64,000 nucleotides of DNA, taken from positions 682,001 to 746,000 of the forward strand of contig NZ_QPES01000002.1 in the NCBI RefSeq assembly GCF_009455685.1, written 5' to 3'. The notes under the pieces were generated by a model that saw only the letters and a program-made list of their open reading frames with translations, ran no database searches and was not told the DNA's origin. Made by a program: the position numbers and the translations under genes. Below are positions 17,340 through 25,860 of this stretch, piece by piece (the first letter of the stretch is position 1; the number at the start of each line of letters is the position of its first letter). This DNA comes from Paraburkholderia hayleyella. Its GTDB lineage: Bacteria; Pseudomonadota; Gammaproteobacteria; Burkholderiales; Burkholderiaceae.

Positions 17340-18533
17340 TCAGAGCGTCAGGCCCGATCGCTCGGCCACCGTGTGCATGTCCTTGTCGCCTCGGCCCGAC
17401 AGGTTGACCAGCAGGTACTGGTCACGTGGCAGCGTCGGCGCGAGTTTGGCGGCATACGCCAGGGCATGGCTGGATTCGAGCGCCGGAATGATGCCTTCGA
17501 TGCGGCAGCAGTCATGGAACGCCTTGAGCGCTTCCGCATCGGTGATGCAGACGTATTGCGCGCGGCCAGAATCCTTGAGCCACGCATGCTCGGGCCCGAC
17601 GCCCGGATAATCGAGACCGGCGGACACCGAGTGGGTTTCGATGATCTGGCCGTCAGCATCTTGCAGCAGATACGTGCGGTTGCCATGCAGCACGCCAGGG
17701 CTGCCTTGGGTCAGGGAGGCCGCGTGGCGCCCGGTATCGAGGCCGTCGCCTGCGGCTTCCACGCCAATCAGCTGCACGGCCCGATCGTCGAGATACGGGT
17801 AAAAGATGCCCATCGCGTTCGAGCCACCGCCGACACAGGCAATCACCGCATCAGGCTGACGTCCCACCATTTCGGGCATTTGCACCTTGCATTCGTCACC
17901 GATCACGCGCTGAAAATCGCGCACCATCATCGGGTACGGATGAGGGCCGGCGACGGTGCCAATAATGTAGAAGGTGTTTTCGACGTGCGTGACCCAATCG
18001 CGCATGGCTTCGTTGAGCGCGTCCTTGAGCGTGCGCGAGCCGGATTCGACCGGCACGACGGTCGCGCCCAGCAGCTTCATCCGGTAGACGTTGGCCGCCT
18101 GCCGCTGCACATCCTCGGCGCCCATGTACACCACGCATTCCATGCCAAAACGCGCGGCAATGGTGGCCGTTGCCACGCCGTGCTGGCCCGCGCCGGTTTC
18201 CGCGATCACGCGTGGCTTGCCCATGCGCCGCGCCAGCAATGCCTGGCCGATCACGTTGTTCACCTTGTGCGCGCCGGTGTGATTCAGGTCTTCGCGTTTT
18301 AAAAACACTTGCGCGCCGCCCAGCATGTCGCTCCAGCGCCGGGCATGGTAGATGGGCGATGGACGGCCCACAAAATGCTTTAACTCGTAGTGATATTCGG
18401 CGATAAAGTCAGGATCGTGCTGATATTTTTCGTAACTGGCACGTAACTCGTCGAGCGCGTGAACCAGCGTTTCAGCCACGAAAACGCCACCATACTGGCC
18501 AAAATGGCCGTGCTGATCGGGGAGGTTGTACAT
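17340..18533 (-). CDS. trpB: Tryptophan synthase beta chain
   Basis: 397-residue PLP enzyme that joins indole and serine to give tryptophan. The PLP lysine is K90 in HTGAHKVN, and the phosphate loop is GGGSNAMG. Length and sequence are typical TrpB1. It follows the frameshifted trpF (gap 45 bp). Confidence 0.98.
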   Translation of the reverse strand: MYNLPDQHGHFGQYGGVFVAETLVHALDELRASYEKYQHDPDFIAEYHYELKHFVGRPSPIYHARRWSDMLGGAQVFLKREDLNHTGAHKVNNVIGQALLARRMGKPRVIAETGAGQHGVATATIAARFGMECVVYMGAEDVQRQAANVYRMKLLGATVVPVESGSRTLKDALNEAMRDWVTHVENTFYIIGTVAGPHPYPMMVRDFQRVIGDECKVQMPEMVGRQPDAVIACVGGGSNAMGIFYPYLDDRAVQLIGVEAAGDGLDTGRHAASLTQGSPGVLHGNRTYLLQDADGQIIETHSVSAGLDYPGVGPEHAWLKDSGRAQYVCITDAEALKAFHDCCRIEGIIPALESSHALAYAAKLAPTLPRDQYLLVNLSGRGDKDMHTVAERSGLTL

Positions 18534-18578
18534 AAGAAGCTCATCTCAGTGGGTCAAGCCTCGCGGCTTCACCTGAAT

Positions 18579-19270
18579 TTAATCCGCATCCGCCGCGCGC
18601 ACCGCGCGCACAAATGCCGCCATCCGGGCGTGATCCTTCACGCCTTTGGCGCCCGGTACCTCGATGCCGCTTGAGACATCGACCGCATACGGACGCACGC
18701 GATGAATCGCTTCACTGACGTTCTGTGCGTTCAACCCACCACTCAAAACGGCCCGAGGCGCGAGTTCTGCTGGAATAAGTGACCAATCGAAGACCTTCCC
18801 GCCGCCGCCATAGCCTTCGACATGGGTGTCGAACAAAAGACCGCTGGCAGCGGAATAGTTAAGCGCGGATTCTAACAAATCGGTTTGCCGGGTATCGGCT
18901 GCAACGCGTAACGCACGCAGCCAGGGCAAACCGGCGAGGCCCGCCAGCGACGCGCATTGCGCCGGCGTCTCGTCGCCGTGGAACTGCAAAAGAGTCAGCG
19001 GAACGCTCGACGTCACTTCCTTGAGCCATGCAGGCGTGGCATTCACAAAAAGCCCTACCACGGCAACAAACGGCGGCACGTCGCGCACCAGTTCGCGCGC
19101 CCGGGCAAGATCCAGCGCACGCGGGCTGGGGGATAGAACACAAGACCAATAGCGTCAGCGCCCAGTTCGACGGCGCAGGCCACGTCAGCGGGCTGTGACA
19201 GGCCGCACAGCTTGATGCGCGTGCGCCGTGGCAACGGGTCGGATGAGGGGGTTTCAGGTGAATTCATCAT
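18579..19270 (-). pseudogene. trpF: Phosphoribosylanthranilate isomerase, frameshifted
   Basis: The N-terminal third (IKLCGLSQPADVACAVELGA to LVFYPP) and the rest (SPRALDLARARELVRDVPPF to the stop) lie in different frames. The break is at a run of five G on the plus strand (19128-19132). One more C in the coding strand would restore LVFYPPSPRALDL and a normal 230-residue TrpF; the 692-nt span is one short of a multiple of three. All other family blocks look intact (CGL, QFHGDE, LSGGLN, DVSSGIE). The start ATG at 19270 overlaps the truA stop (ATGA). It is either a real auxotrophy-causing mutation, a slippery site, or a sequencing error in a homopolymer. Confidence 0.88.
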
Positions 19271-20082
19271 GAGGATGAGGCAGGGTCGCTCCAGACCGCG
19301 CTCCACGGCACGCTCGTCAAGGTGGCCGCCGGAACCGGGAATATTTCAGGATAGCGGACCTGCGCGAGATATAGGCCATCGGGCATGAACGTGGGCGCCG
19401 CCAGACGCCGCTCGCGGCTCTCCAGCACCTCGGCCAGCCATTCAACGGGATAGCGTCCGCGCCCCACCGCGATGAGGCAACCCATCAGGTTGCGCACCAT
19501 GTGATGCAGGAACGCATTCGCGCGAAAACGAAAATGAATGAAATTGCCGTGTTGCCGGATATCGATCTGGTGCACATGCTTGAGCGGGGTTTTCGCCTGA
19601 CATTGGGACGAGCGAAACGCCGAAAAATCATGCGTTCCAATCAGGCAGGCGGCGGCTTGCCGCATCGCATCGAGTTCGAGCGGCGTATGCACCCAGCCAG
19701 CCTGCCCCGCAAGCATCGCGGAGCGCACCGGGCTGACATGCAGCACATAGAAATACGTGCGCTCAAAGGCGGAAAAACGCGCGTGAAAGGGCTCAGGCAT
19801 GGGCCTCGCCCATTGCACGGCAATGGCTTGCGGCAAGAACGCATTCGTGCCACGCACCCAGGAGAATTCCGTGCGCTCCAGCTCAGTGTCGAGGTGAACC
19901 ACTTGCCCAAGACCATGCACGCCGGTGTCGGTGCGGCCCGCCACGACTGTTTTCAAGGGCATTTGCGCAAACGTGGACAACGCGCGTTCCAGCTCGTCTT
20001 GCACCGTGCCGCCCTCGCGCTGCGATTGCCAGCCGCGAAACGGCCGGCCATCGTACTGAACCCCGAGCGCAAGCCGCATCAC
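19267..20082 (-). CDS. truA: tRNA pseudouridine(38-40) synthase
   Basis: 271 residues. Converts uridines 38-40 in the tRNA anticodon stem-loop to pseudouridine. The catalytic Asp is D52 in AGRTDTGVHG. It overlaps the fimV stop by 4 nt and the trpF start by 4 nt, so it sits inside a coupled operon. The fimV-truA-trpF order is conserved in this group. Confidence 0.97.
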   Translation of the reverse strand: MMRLALGVQYDGRPFRGWQSQREGGTVQDELERALSTFAQMPLKTVVAGRTDTGVHGLGQVVHLDTELERTEFSWVRGTNAFLPQAIAVQWARPMPEPFHARFSAFERTYFYVLHVSPVRSAMLAGQAGWVHTPLELDAMRQAAACLIGTHDFSAFRSSQCQAKTPLKHVHQIDIRQHGNFIHFRFRANAFLHHMVRNLMGCLIAVGRGRYPVEWLAEVLESRERRLAAPTFMPDGLYLAQVRYPEIFPVPAATLTSVPWSAVWSDPASSS

Positions 20083-22220
20083 GCGTGGGGCTCGAGCGTC
20101 GCCAGCAACGCATAGGCGTCTTCGCGCGTGGGCGCGTCGTTCGCTTCGATCACTTCGTACACCAGCGCCCGCGCGCCCGCCAAGTCGCCCAGTTCGATGT
20201 ATTCAACTGCCAGATCAAGCTTGTTGCGGGCGATTTTTCCTAAATCTTCTGCGGTGAAGGCAGGCAAGGCATCGACTGGATCGGAAGGCAATTCGAGATC
20301 GAAATCGAGATTCAGCACGCCAAAACGCGCGGCACCGAGGCCCGTGATGGCGCCGGAAGCTGGCGCTTCAGAGGCCGATTCGGCGGGCTGGGCACGGGGT
20401 GGCAACGGCATGTCGAGGCTGTCCAGCGCTTCAAGCGCCGCCAGCGGGAAACCCATCGGGGGCGTTGCAGCCGGTGCGGTTTGCGTTACGGGACCGGCGG
20501 GCTCGGTGGCAGCAGTGGCATCGGTTGGGCCGGCTTCGGAGGCCGCGCTTTGTTCTGCGTTTGCATCAACCTCTTGCGCTTGTGCCAAGGGTACCAGGGG
20601 CACAGATGGCGTATGGACGGCTTCAGCGACGACGGGCCCGGGTTGTTCGATAGCCTCTTGAGCCGCCTCGAATCCCTGGGTGGCGGGGGCGTTAAAGGCT
20701 TCGGGGGCAGCGGATTCCGCATTCGGCTCGAAGTCCGCCGATATGCCTTCCAGCGACAGGCTGGCATGCGTTTCCATATTTGCCCGTGGATCGGGGGTGA
20801 AGTCCATCTCTGTCGACGTAGTGGCCGTAGTGGCTCCCGCGGCATGAGGCCCGGCGCCTGACGGACCCTCCGCTGCCTCCGTCCCGCTTGCCTCATCGGA
20901 CGGTACGGTCTGCCTTGCCACCGCTGCACCGGCCAGCACAGCAGACGTGCCCGAAGCCGCCTCATTCCATTTCGGCGCATCGTGCTGAGCGTCGTCCATG
21001 ACTGGCTGCCCGGCTGCTGCCCGTTTACGCCGCCGGCGCAGCAGCAGGATCAGCAGCAGTAAAACGACCAGCAGGCCCACCACGCCGCCGATCAATGCGG
21101 TGTGGTGATGCCTTCTCGGGATGCCAGCCCGGTCCAGCATCCGGTGGGCCACCGTAGCCGCGGTCGCACTCGTCGCACTCGTCGCACTCGTCACCGCCCG
21201 TGCCGGAGCGGCCTGGGCAAGCGCGGGGGCGGCAGGCGGCTTCGCGCCGATGCCGTGCTTGTGCAACTCCATCAACACGCGATTTTTTATCTCCAGCAAC
21301 TGCTGCAGGCTCGAAACCTTCGGCTGCACGGGCTTGTCCGCAGGAACGCCGGAAACGGCTGGAGCTGAAGCTGGAGCTGGAGCTGAGGAAGCGGCTGGAG
21401 CCGCGACAACGGGTGCCGCCACCGGTGCGGGAGCAGCCGCTGCGCTTGCGGCTAGCTCGTCCTTTAGTGGGCGGACAGCGCCGCTCCAGACATGGGCACT
21501 AGCACCAGGCTGGACGTTTGGGGTTGACAAGGCGGGCTGGGGAGAACGCGCTATAGAGGCAGAGGCAGCCGCTGGTTGCGAGGCGGCGGCCTTCGCCGCT
21601 GCGGCAAAAGCCGCCACAGGTGTCGAAGCCGCTGGAGGCCACACCAGCTCCGGTGTTGCCATGCCGCTGCTTGCGGCGCTCGTCGGGCTCGCTAGCACGG
21701 TGTTTGCAGTACGTGCCGTGCTTGCGGCCCTTACCGCTGACGCAGCACCAGGAGGGCGCATCGCCGTCTGAGCTACCACCGGTGCGCCAACCGTCAGATG
21801 AGGCTTCGTTGCAGCAGCAGCCTCTGCTTTTTTCCCGCTCGCCGCGGCAATCGTCCTGCCCGCTGCATCGAGCGCGGGCACGTTCAGCACCGCGCCAATC
21901 TTCACGCGATTCAGATCGCCCTTCATGAAGGCTTTCGGATTAGCCTCGAATAACGCTCGGGACGCTCGCAACAACACTGCTGGATCACTCGACTGGGTCA
22001 CGAGCGCGGCCACATCATTGAGCGATTCGCCTTCGCCAATCGTGTAATGCGTCACGCGCTCACGAACGTCAGGAGCAGAAGCGCTTGCCGCCTGCGCCAC
22101 ATCAGGCTGAGCCCATGCGGCACCCGTTCCAGCCATTAAACAGGCTGTCAAAAATGCAGCGGATAACCGGCAGACACGACGCCCGGAAGTGAATGGAATA
22201 AAAATGGGTCGAACAATCAT
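20079..22220 (-). CDS. fimV: FimV/HubP-like polar landmark protein
   Basis: 713 residues. A signal peptide (cleavage near AAWAQ, about 38) is followed by a LysM-like peptidoglycan-binding region (about 55-115, HYTIGEGESLNDVA). A long Ala/Pro-rich low-complexity stretch (115-370) precedes a single membrane helix (about 378-398, ALIGGVVGLLVVLLLLILLL) and an acidic cytoplasmic part. The C-terminal TPR-like FimV domain ends ARNKLDLAVEYIELGDLAGA. These proteins organise the cell pole and type IV pili or secretion systems. Position between asd and truA is the standard one. Confidence 0.9.
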   Translation of the reverse strand: MIVRPIFIPFTSGRRVCRLSAAFLTACLMAGTGAAWAQPDVAQAASASAPDVRERVTHYTIGEGESLNDVAALVTQSSDPAVLLRASRALFEANPKAFMKGDLNRVKIGAVLNVPALDAAGRTIAAASGKKAEAAAATKPHLTVGAPVVAQTAMRPPGAASAVRAASTARTANTVLASPTSAASSGMATPELVWPPAASTPVAAFAAAAKAAASQPAAASASIARSPQPALSTPNVQPGASAHVWSGAVRPLKDELAASAAAAPAPVAAPVVAAPAASSAPAPASAPAVSGVPADKPVQPKVSSLQQLLEIKNRVLMELHKHGIGAKPPAAPALAQAAPARAVTSATSATSATAATVAHRMLDRAGIPRRHHHTALIGGVVGLLVVLLLLILLLRRRRKRAAAGQPVMDDAQHDAPKWNEAASGTSAVLAGAAVARQTVPSDEASGTEAAEGPSGAGPHAAGATTATTSTEMDFTPDPRANMETHASLSLEGISADFEPNAESAAPEAFNAPATQGFEAAQEAIEQPGPVVAEAVHTPSVPLVPLAQAQEVDANAEQSAASEAGPTDATAATEPAGPVTQTAPAATPPMGFPLAALEALDSLDMPLPPRAQPAESASEAPASGAITGLGAARFGVLNLDFDLELPSDPVDALPAFTAEDLGKIARNKLDLAVEYIELGDLAGARALVYEVIEANDAPTREDAYALLATLEPHA
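21163..21189 (-). repeat. 9-bp triplicate microsatellite in fimV
   Basis: GTCGCACTC is repeated three times exactly, encoding a TSATSATSA tract just before the fimV membrane helix. A likely slippage site that changes linker length in frame. Confidence 0.85.
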
Positions 22221-22296
22221 CGAAATCCTTGGCGCGTCAGCGCGCAGCTCTCGTTTGCAATGGAATTTGGGGAGACAGGATTATCGAACACATAAA

Positions 22297-22325
22297 AAAA
22301 GCGCCGCTCAATAAGCGACGCTTTT
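22297..22325 (-). terminator. Terminator downstream of asd
   Basis: AAAAGCG-C-CGCT pairs with AGCG-A-CGCTTTT around a 5-nt loop (one mismatch), flanked by A and T tracts. It lies 44 bp after the asd stop and just upstream of fimV, separating the two transcripts. Confidence 0.8.
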
Positions 22326-22368
22326 GGTTCTCTACTCTATGCGCCGTACCGTAACCGCGCAGTTTACT

Positions 22369-23490
22369 TTACTTATCCAATAAAATGCGCAGCATCCGAC
22401 GCAGCGGCTCGGCCGCGCCCCATAAGAGCTGGTCGCCCACCGTGAAGGCCGACAGATACTCGCCGCCCATCGCCAGCTTGCGCACCCGCCCAACCGGCAC
22501 CGTGAGCGTACCGGTCACCACCGCGGGCGACAGCTCGCGCAAGGTAGCCTCGCGTTCGTTCGGCACGACTTTGACCCAATCGTTAGCGGACGCAAGGATG
22601 CTGTTGACTTCGTCAAGCGGCACGTCTTTTTTGAGCTTGATGGTCAATGCCTGCGAATGGCAACGCATCGCGCCAATGCGCACGCATAGGCCATCGACGG
22701 GGATCGAGCCCGGCTCGCCCATGGCGGGCTTGCCCAGAATCTTGTTGGTTTCCGCCCCGCCTTTCCATTCTTCTTTCGAGGTGCCGTTACCCAGATCCTT
22801 GTCGATCCAGGGAATCAGCGAGCCCGCCAGCGGCACGCCAAAGTGATCGACGGGCATGCGCTCGCTGTTCATGGCGGCCAGCACGCGGCGATCGATATCG
22901 AGAATGGCCGAGGAAGGATCGGCCAGATCTTCTTTCGCCGCGCCATACAGCGTGCTCATTTGCTGCAGCAACTCACGCATGTTCTGCGCGCCCGCGCCCG
23001 AGGCGGCCTGATAAGTCATCGCGGTAATCCAGTCCACGAGGTTCTCGCGGAACAGACCGCCCAGCGCCATCAGCATCAGGCTGACGGTGCAGTTGCCACC
23101 GATGAAATTTTTCTGCCCTTTAAGCAGCGCGTTTTTGATGACGTCGTGATTAACCGGGTCAAGAATGATGATGGCATCGTCCTGCATACGCAGCGCTGAC
23201 GCCGCGTCGATCCAGTAGCCGTTCCAGCCCGCCGCGCGCAATTGCGGAAACACCGCGCTAGTGTAATCACCGCCCTGGCACGAAATAATGGCATCGCACT
23301 TTTTCAGCGCGTCGATGCTCATCGCATCCTTGAGCCTGGTCTCGTTTTTGGCGAATGCGGGGGCCTCGCCACCTGTATTGCTGGTGCTGAAAAACACCGG
23401 TTCGATCAGATCGAAATCACCTTCCTGCTGCATGCGCTGCATCAGGACGCTGCCGACCATACCGCGCCAACCCACGAGACCTACGTTCAT
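22369..23490 (-). CDS. asd: Aspartate-semialdehyde dehydrogenase
   Basis: 373 residues, the gamma-proteobacterial-type Asd. Reduces aspartyl phosphate to the semialdehyde, feeding Lys, Met, Thr and diaminopimelate synthesis. The N-terminal NADP loop is GWRGMVGSVLMQRM, and the active-site Cys is in GGNCTVSLM. It has its own upstream gap of 336 bp and an intrinsic terminator, so it is probably monocistronic. Confidence 0.97.
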   Translation of the reverse strand: MNVGLVGWRGMVGSVLMQRMQQEGDFDLIEPVFFSTSNTGGEAPAFAKNETRLKDAMSIDALKKCDAIISCQGGDYTSAVFPQLRAAGWNGYWIDAASALRMQDDAIIILDPVNHDVIKNALLKGQKNFIGGNCTVSLMLMALGGLFRENLVDWITAMTYQAASGAGAQNMRELLQQMSTLYGAAKEDLADPSSAILDIDRRVLAAMNSERMPVDHFGVPLAGSLIPWIDKDLGNGTSKEEWKGGAETNKILGKPAMGEPGSIPVDGLCVRIGAMRCHSQALTIKLKKDVPLDEVNSILASANDWVKVVPNEREATLRELSPAVVTGTLTVPVGRVRKLAMGGEYLSAFTVGDQLLWGAAEPLRRMLRILLDK

Positions 23491-23826
23491 GACTTCATAC
23501 CCTTCGAGTGGAAACTCTTCCCCGCTACTTTGTCCGGCGTGGCCGCGCGGGGAAGACAGGCGGGCACGATGGACGATCAGCGCGTGATCGTTTTCGGGGT
23601 AATCGTTTTGCTGGAGATTACGAAAATAACGGATTGGGCGAGCTCAGTGGCACGGGCAACTTGGCCGTGAACACCGGAAACCAGAGAAATAAAAACCATT
23701 TTCGCCATTGCTTTTCGCCGTTGCGGCAGTTTACACGAAAACCCGATTTAAACGATTTATCCCGTTAAATCTGGGTGAATTGTCTGCTTTTAGGTGCAAT
23801 TCCCCAGATCAAACCAGAGCGGCCCG
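23491..23826. other. Intergenic region between leuB and asd
   Basis: 336 bp with no convincing gene. It becomes AT-richer at about 23690-23770, and short hairpins such as CACGG-CCGTG (about 23650-23670) occur. It presumably holds the asd promoter and the leu transcript end. Confidence 0.5.
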
Positions 23827-24894
23827 TTACAGCGCCGCGACGACGGCGTCACCCATCGCCACTGTGCCGACTTGCTGGCAACCCGGCGTCAGGATGTCGC
23901 CCGTGCGGTAACCCTGCTCCAGCACCTTTTGCACTGCTTGCTCGATGCGCTGCGCCTGTTCCGGACGATTCAGCGAATAACGCAGCATCATCGCAGCCGA
24001 CAGGATGGTGGCAAGCGGATTGGCCACACCCTTGCCCGCGATATCGGGTGCGGAACCATGCGAAGGCTCGTACAGGCCCTTGTTGTTGCGGTCCAGCGAG
24101 GCCGACGGCAGCATGCCAATCGAGCCCGTCAACATCGCGGCTTCGTCCGACAAGATATCGCCGAACATATTGCCCGTGACGATCACATCGAATGATTTTG
24201 GCGCCTTGACCAGTTGCATCGCGGCGTTATCGACATACATGTGCGACAGCTCGACATCCGGATACGCTTTGGCGACGTCGATCATCACGTCCCGCCAGAA
24301 TTGCGAAGTTTCGAGCACGTTCGCCTTGTCGACCGAGGTCAGTTTTTTGTCCCGCTTTTGCGCCGCCTGAAACGCGACATGTGCAATGCGGCGCACTTCG
24401 GGCTCCGCATAACGCATCGTGTCAAAGCCTTCCTTCTCGCCCTGAAACAGGCCATCCGGCGCTTCGCGCACGCCGCGCGGCGCGCCGAAATAGATATCGC
24501 CGTTCAGCTCGCGCACGATCAGGATGTCGAGCCCCGAGACGATCTCGGCTTTGAGCGACGAAGCGCCCGTGAGTTGGGGATAGCAGATGGCCGGACGCAG
24601 GTTGGCGAACAGCTGCAAATGGCGACGCAAGCCCAGAATGGCCTGCTCCGGGCGCAACGCCCGTTCCAGAGAATCGTATTTCCAGTCGCCCACTGCGCCA
24701 AAAAGGATCGCATCAGCGCTTTGGGCCAGCGCCAGCGTGGCGTCAGGCAACGGATGCCCGCTGGCCTCATATCCCGCGCCACCGACCGGCGCCTGTTCGA
24801 GTTCAAACTTTTCGTCGAGGGCGTTCAGCACCTTGACGGCTTCGTTGATGATTTCTGGACCGATGCCGTCACCCGGCAACACTGCGATCTTCAT
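23827..24894 (-). CDS. leuB: 3-isopropylmalate dehydrogenase
   Basis: 355-residue NAD-dependent oxidative decarboxylase of leucine synthesis. It shows the N-terminal VLPGDGIGPEI, the substrate-binding Arg cluster, the ELSHMYVDNAAMQL region and the metal-binding GNMFGDILSDEAAM motif. Last gene of the leuC-(entericidin)-leuD-leuB group. Confidence 0.98.
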   Translation of the reverse strand: MKIAVLPGDGIGPEIINEAVKVLNALDEKFELEQAPVGGAGYEASGHPLPDATLALAQSADAILFGAVGDWKYDSLERALRPEQAILGLRRHLQLFANLRPAICYPQLTGASSLKAEIVSGLDILIVRELNGDIYFGAPRGVREAPDGLFQGEKEGFDTMRYAEPEVRRIAHVAFQAAQKRDKKLTSVDKANVLETSQFWRDVMIDVAKAYPDVELSHMYVDNAAMQLVKAPKSFDVIVTGNMFGDILSDEAAMLTGSIGMLPSASLDRNNKGLYEPSHGSAPDIAGKGVANPLATILSAAMMLRYSLNRPEQAQRIEQAVQKVLEQGYRTGDILTPGCQQVGTVAMGDAVVAAL

Positions 24895-24950
24895 GCGAGA
24901 TTCCCTGGAAAAATTGTCTGAATGCCTGAGCGCCAGGCTTAATTGATGCT

Positions 24951-25604
24951 TTAGCCGACGAGGCGACGGTCAAGCCAAGGCTGCTTGATCAGCCGCTCGG
25001 CCTCGAACTGGCGAATCTTGTCAGCGTGACGCAATGTCAAACCAATATCATCGAACCCGTTCAACAGGCAGTATTTTCTGAATGCCGCGACTTCAAACGG
25101 GTATTCAGCACTGCCGCTGGTGGTACGCACCACTTGGGCTTCGAGATCGATGGTCAGTTGATAACCATTGAACGCGCTGGTTTCGTTGAACAGATGATCG
25201 ACTTGCTGCTCGCTCAACACGATGGGCAACAGGCCGTTCTTGAAACAGTTGTTGTAGAAAATATCGGCGAAACTGGGCGCGATCAACGCGCGAAACCCAT
25301 ATTGCTGCAACGCCCATGGCGCATGCTCGCGCGAGCTGCCGCAACCGAAGTTTTTGCGCGCCAGCAGTACGGAGGCACCCTGATAACGGGGCTGGTTCAG
25401 AACGAAATCGGGATTGAGTGGCCGCTTCGAGTTGTCCTGGCCGGGTTCGCCGTGATCGAGATAACGCCATTCGTCGAAGGCGTTAGGGCCGAAACCCGTG
25501 CGTTTGATCGACTTCAGAAACTGCTTCGGAATGATCGCATCCGTATCGACGTTTTCACGATCGAGCGGAGCGACGATGCCCGTGTGTACGATGAATTTAT
25601 CCAT
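24951..25604 (-). CDS. leuD: 3-isopropylmalate dehydratase small subunit
   Basis: 217 residues from the ATG at 25604 (MDKFIVHTGIVAPLDREN). The longer open frame to 25745 runs through the entericidin gene and is not used. With LeuC it isomerises 2- to 3-isopropylmalate. Hallmarks: DTDAIIPKQFLK, FGCGSSREHAPWAL and FKNGLLPI. Length matches the roughly 215-residue proteobacterial LeuD1 type. Confidence 0.97.
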   Translation of the reverse strand: MDKFIVHTGIVAPLDRENVDTDAIIPKQFLKSIKRTGFGPNAFDEWRYLDHGEPGQDNSKRPLNPDFVLNQPRYQGASVLLARKNFGCGSSREHAPWALQQYGFRALIAPSFADIFYNNCFKNGLLPIVLSEQQVDHLFNETSAFNGYQLTIDLEAQVVRTTSGSAEYPFEVAAFRKYCLLNGFDDIGLTLRHADKIRQFEAERLIKQPWLDRRLVG

Positions 25605-25686
25605 GACGTGGAGTGCCTGTTCAAAGCGAGTTGCAGCCTGTTGCGAAAGCGCGAACCCGCAAAAAGATAAGCTGCAAATGAGCGGA

Positions 25687-25854
25687 TTAATCTGCCGTAT
25701 TACTGATCGAGTTACCGAGATGCTGCAGGTCCTGGCCGATGCCATGCACCGTGTGGCAACCGGCCAGGCCCGCCAGCGCCAATGCCAGTGTCACCACGGC
25801 CAAAGCGCGCGGCCCGGTACGGCGCAGCAATGTCAAACCATCGAAGTTCATCAT
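25687..25854 (-). CDS. Entericidin-like small lipoprotein
   Basis: 55 residues (54 if the second Met is used). A basic N-terminus (LRRTGPRA) precedes a hydrophobic segment and a lipobox ending LAGLAGC (Cys33). The short tail HTVHGIGQDLQHLGN matches the entericidin A/B pattern (GxGxDxxxxG). Predicted outer-membrane or periplasmic lipoprotein of the antidote/toxin type. It sits between leuC and leuD, starting 6 nt after the leuC stop, and is likely co-transcribed with leu genes. A small gene here is familiar from related genomes. Confidence 0.85.
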   Translation of the reverse strand: MMNFDGLTLLRRTGPRALAVVTLALALAGLAGCHTVHGIGQDLQHLGNSISNTAD

Positions 25855-25860
25855 GGCGGC

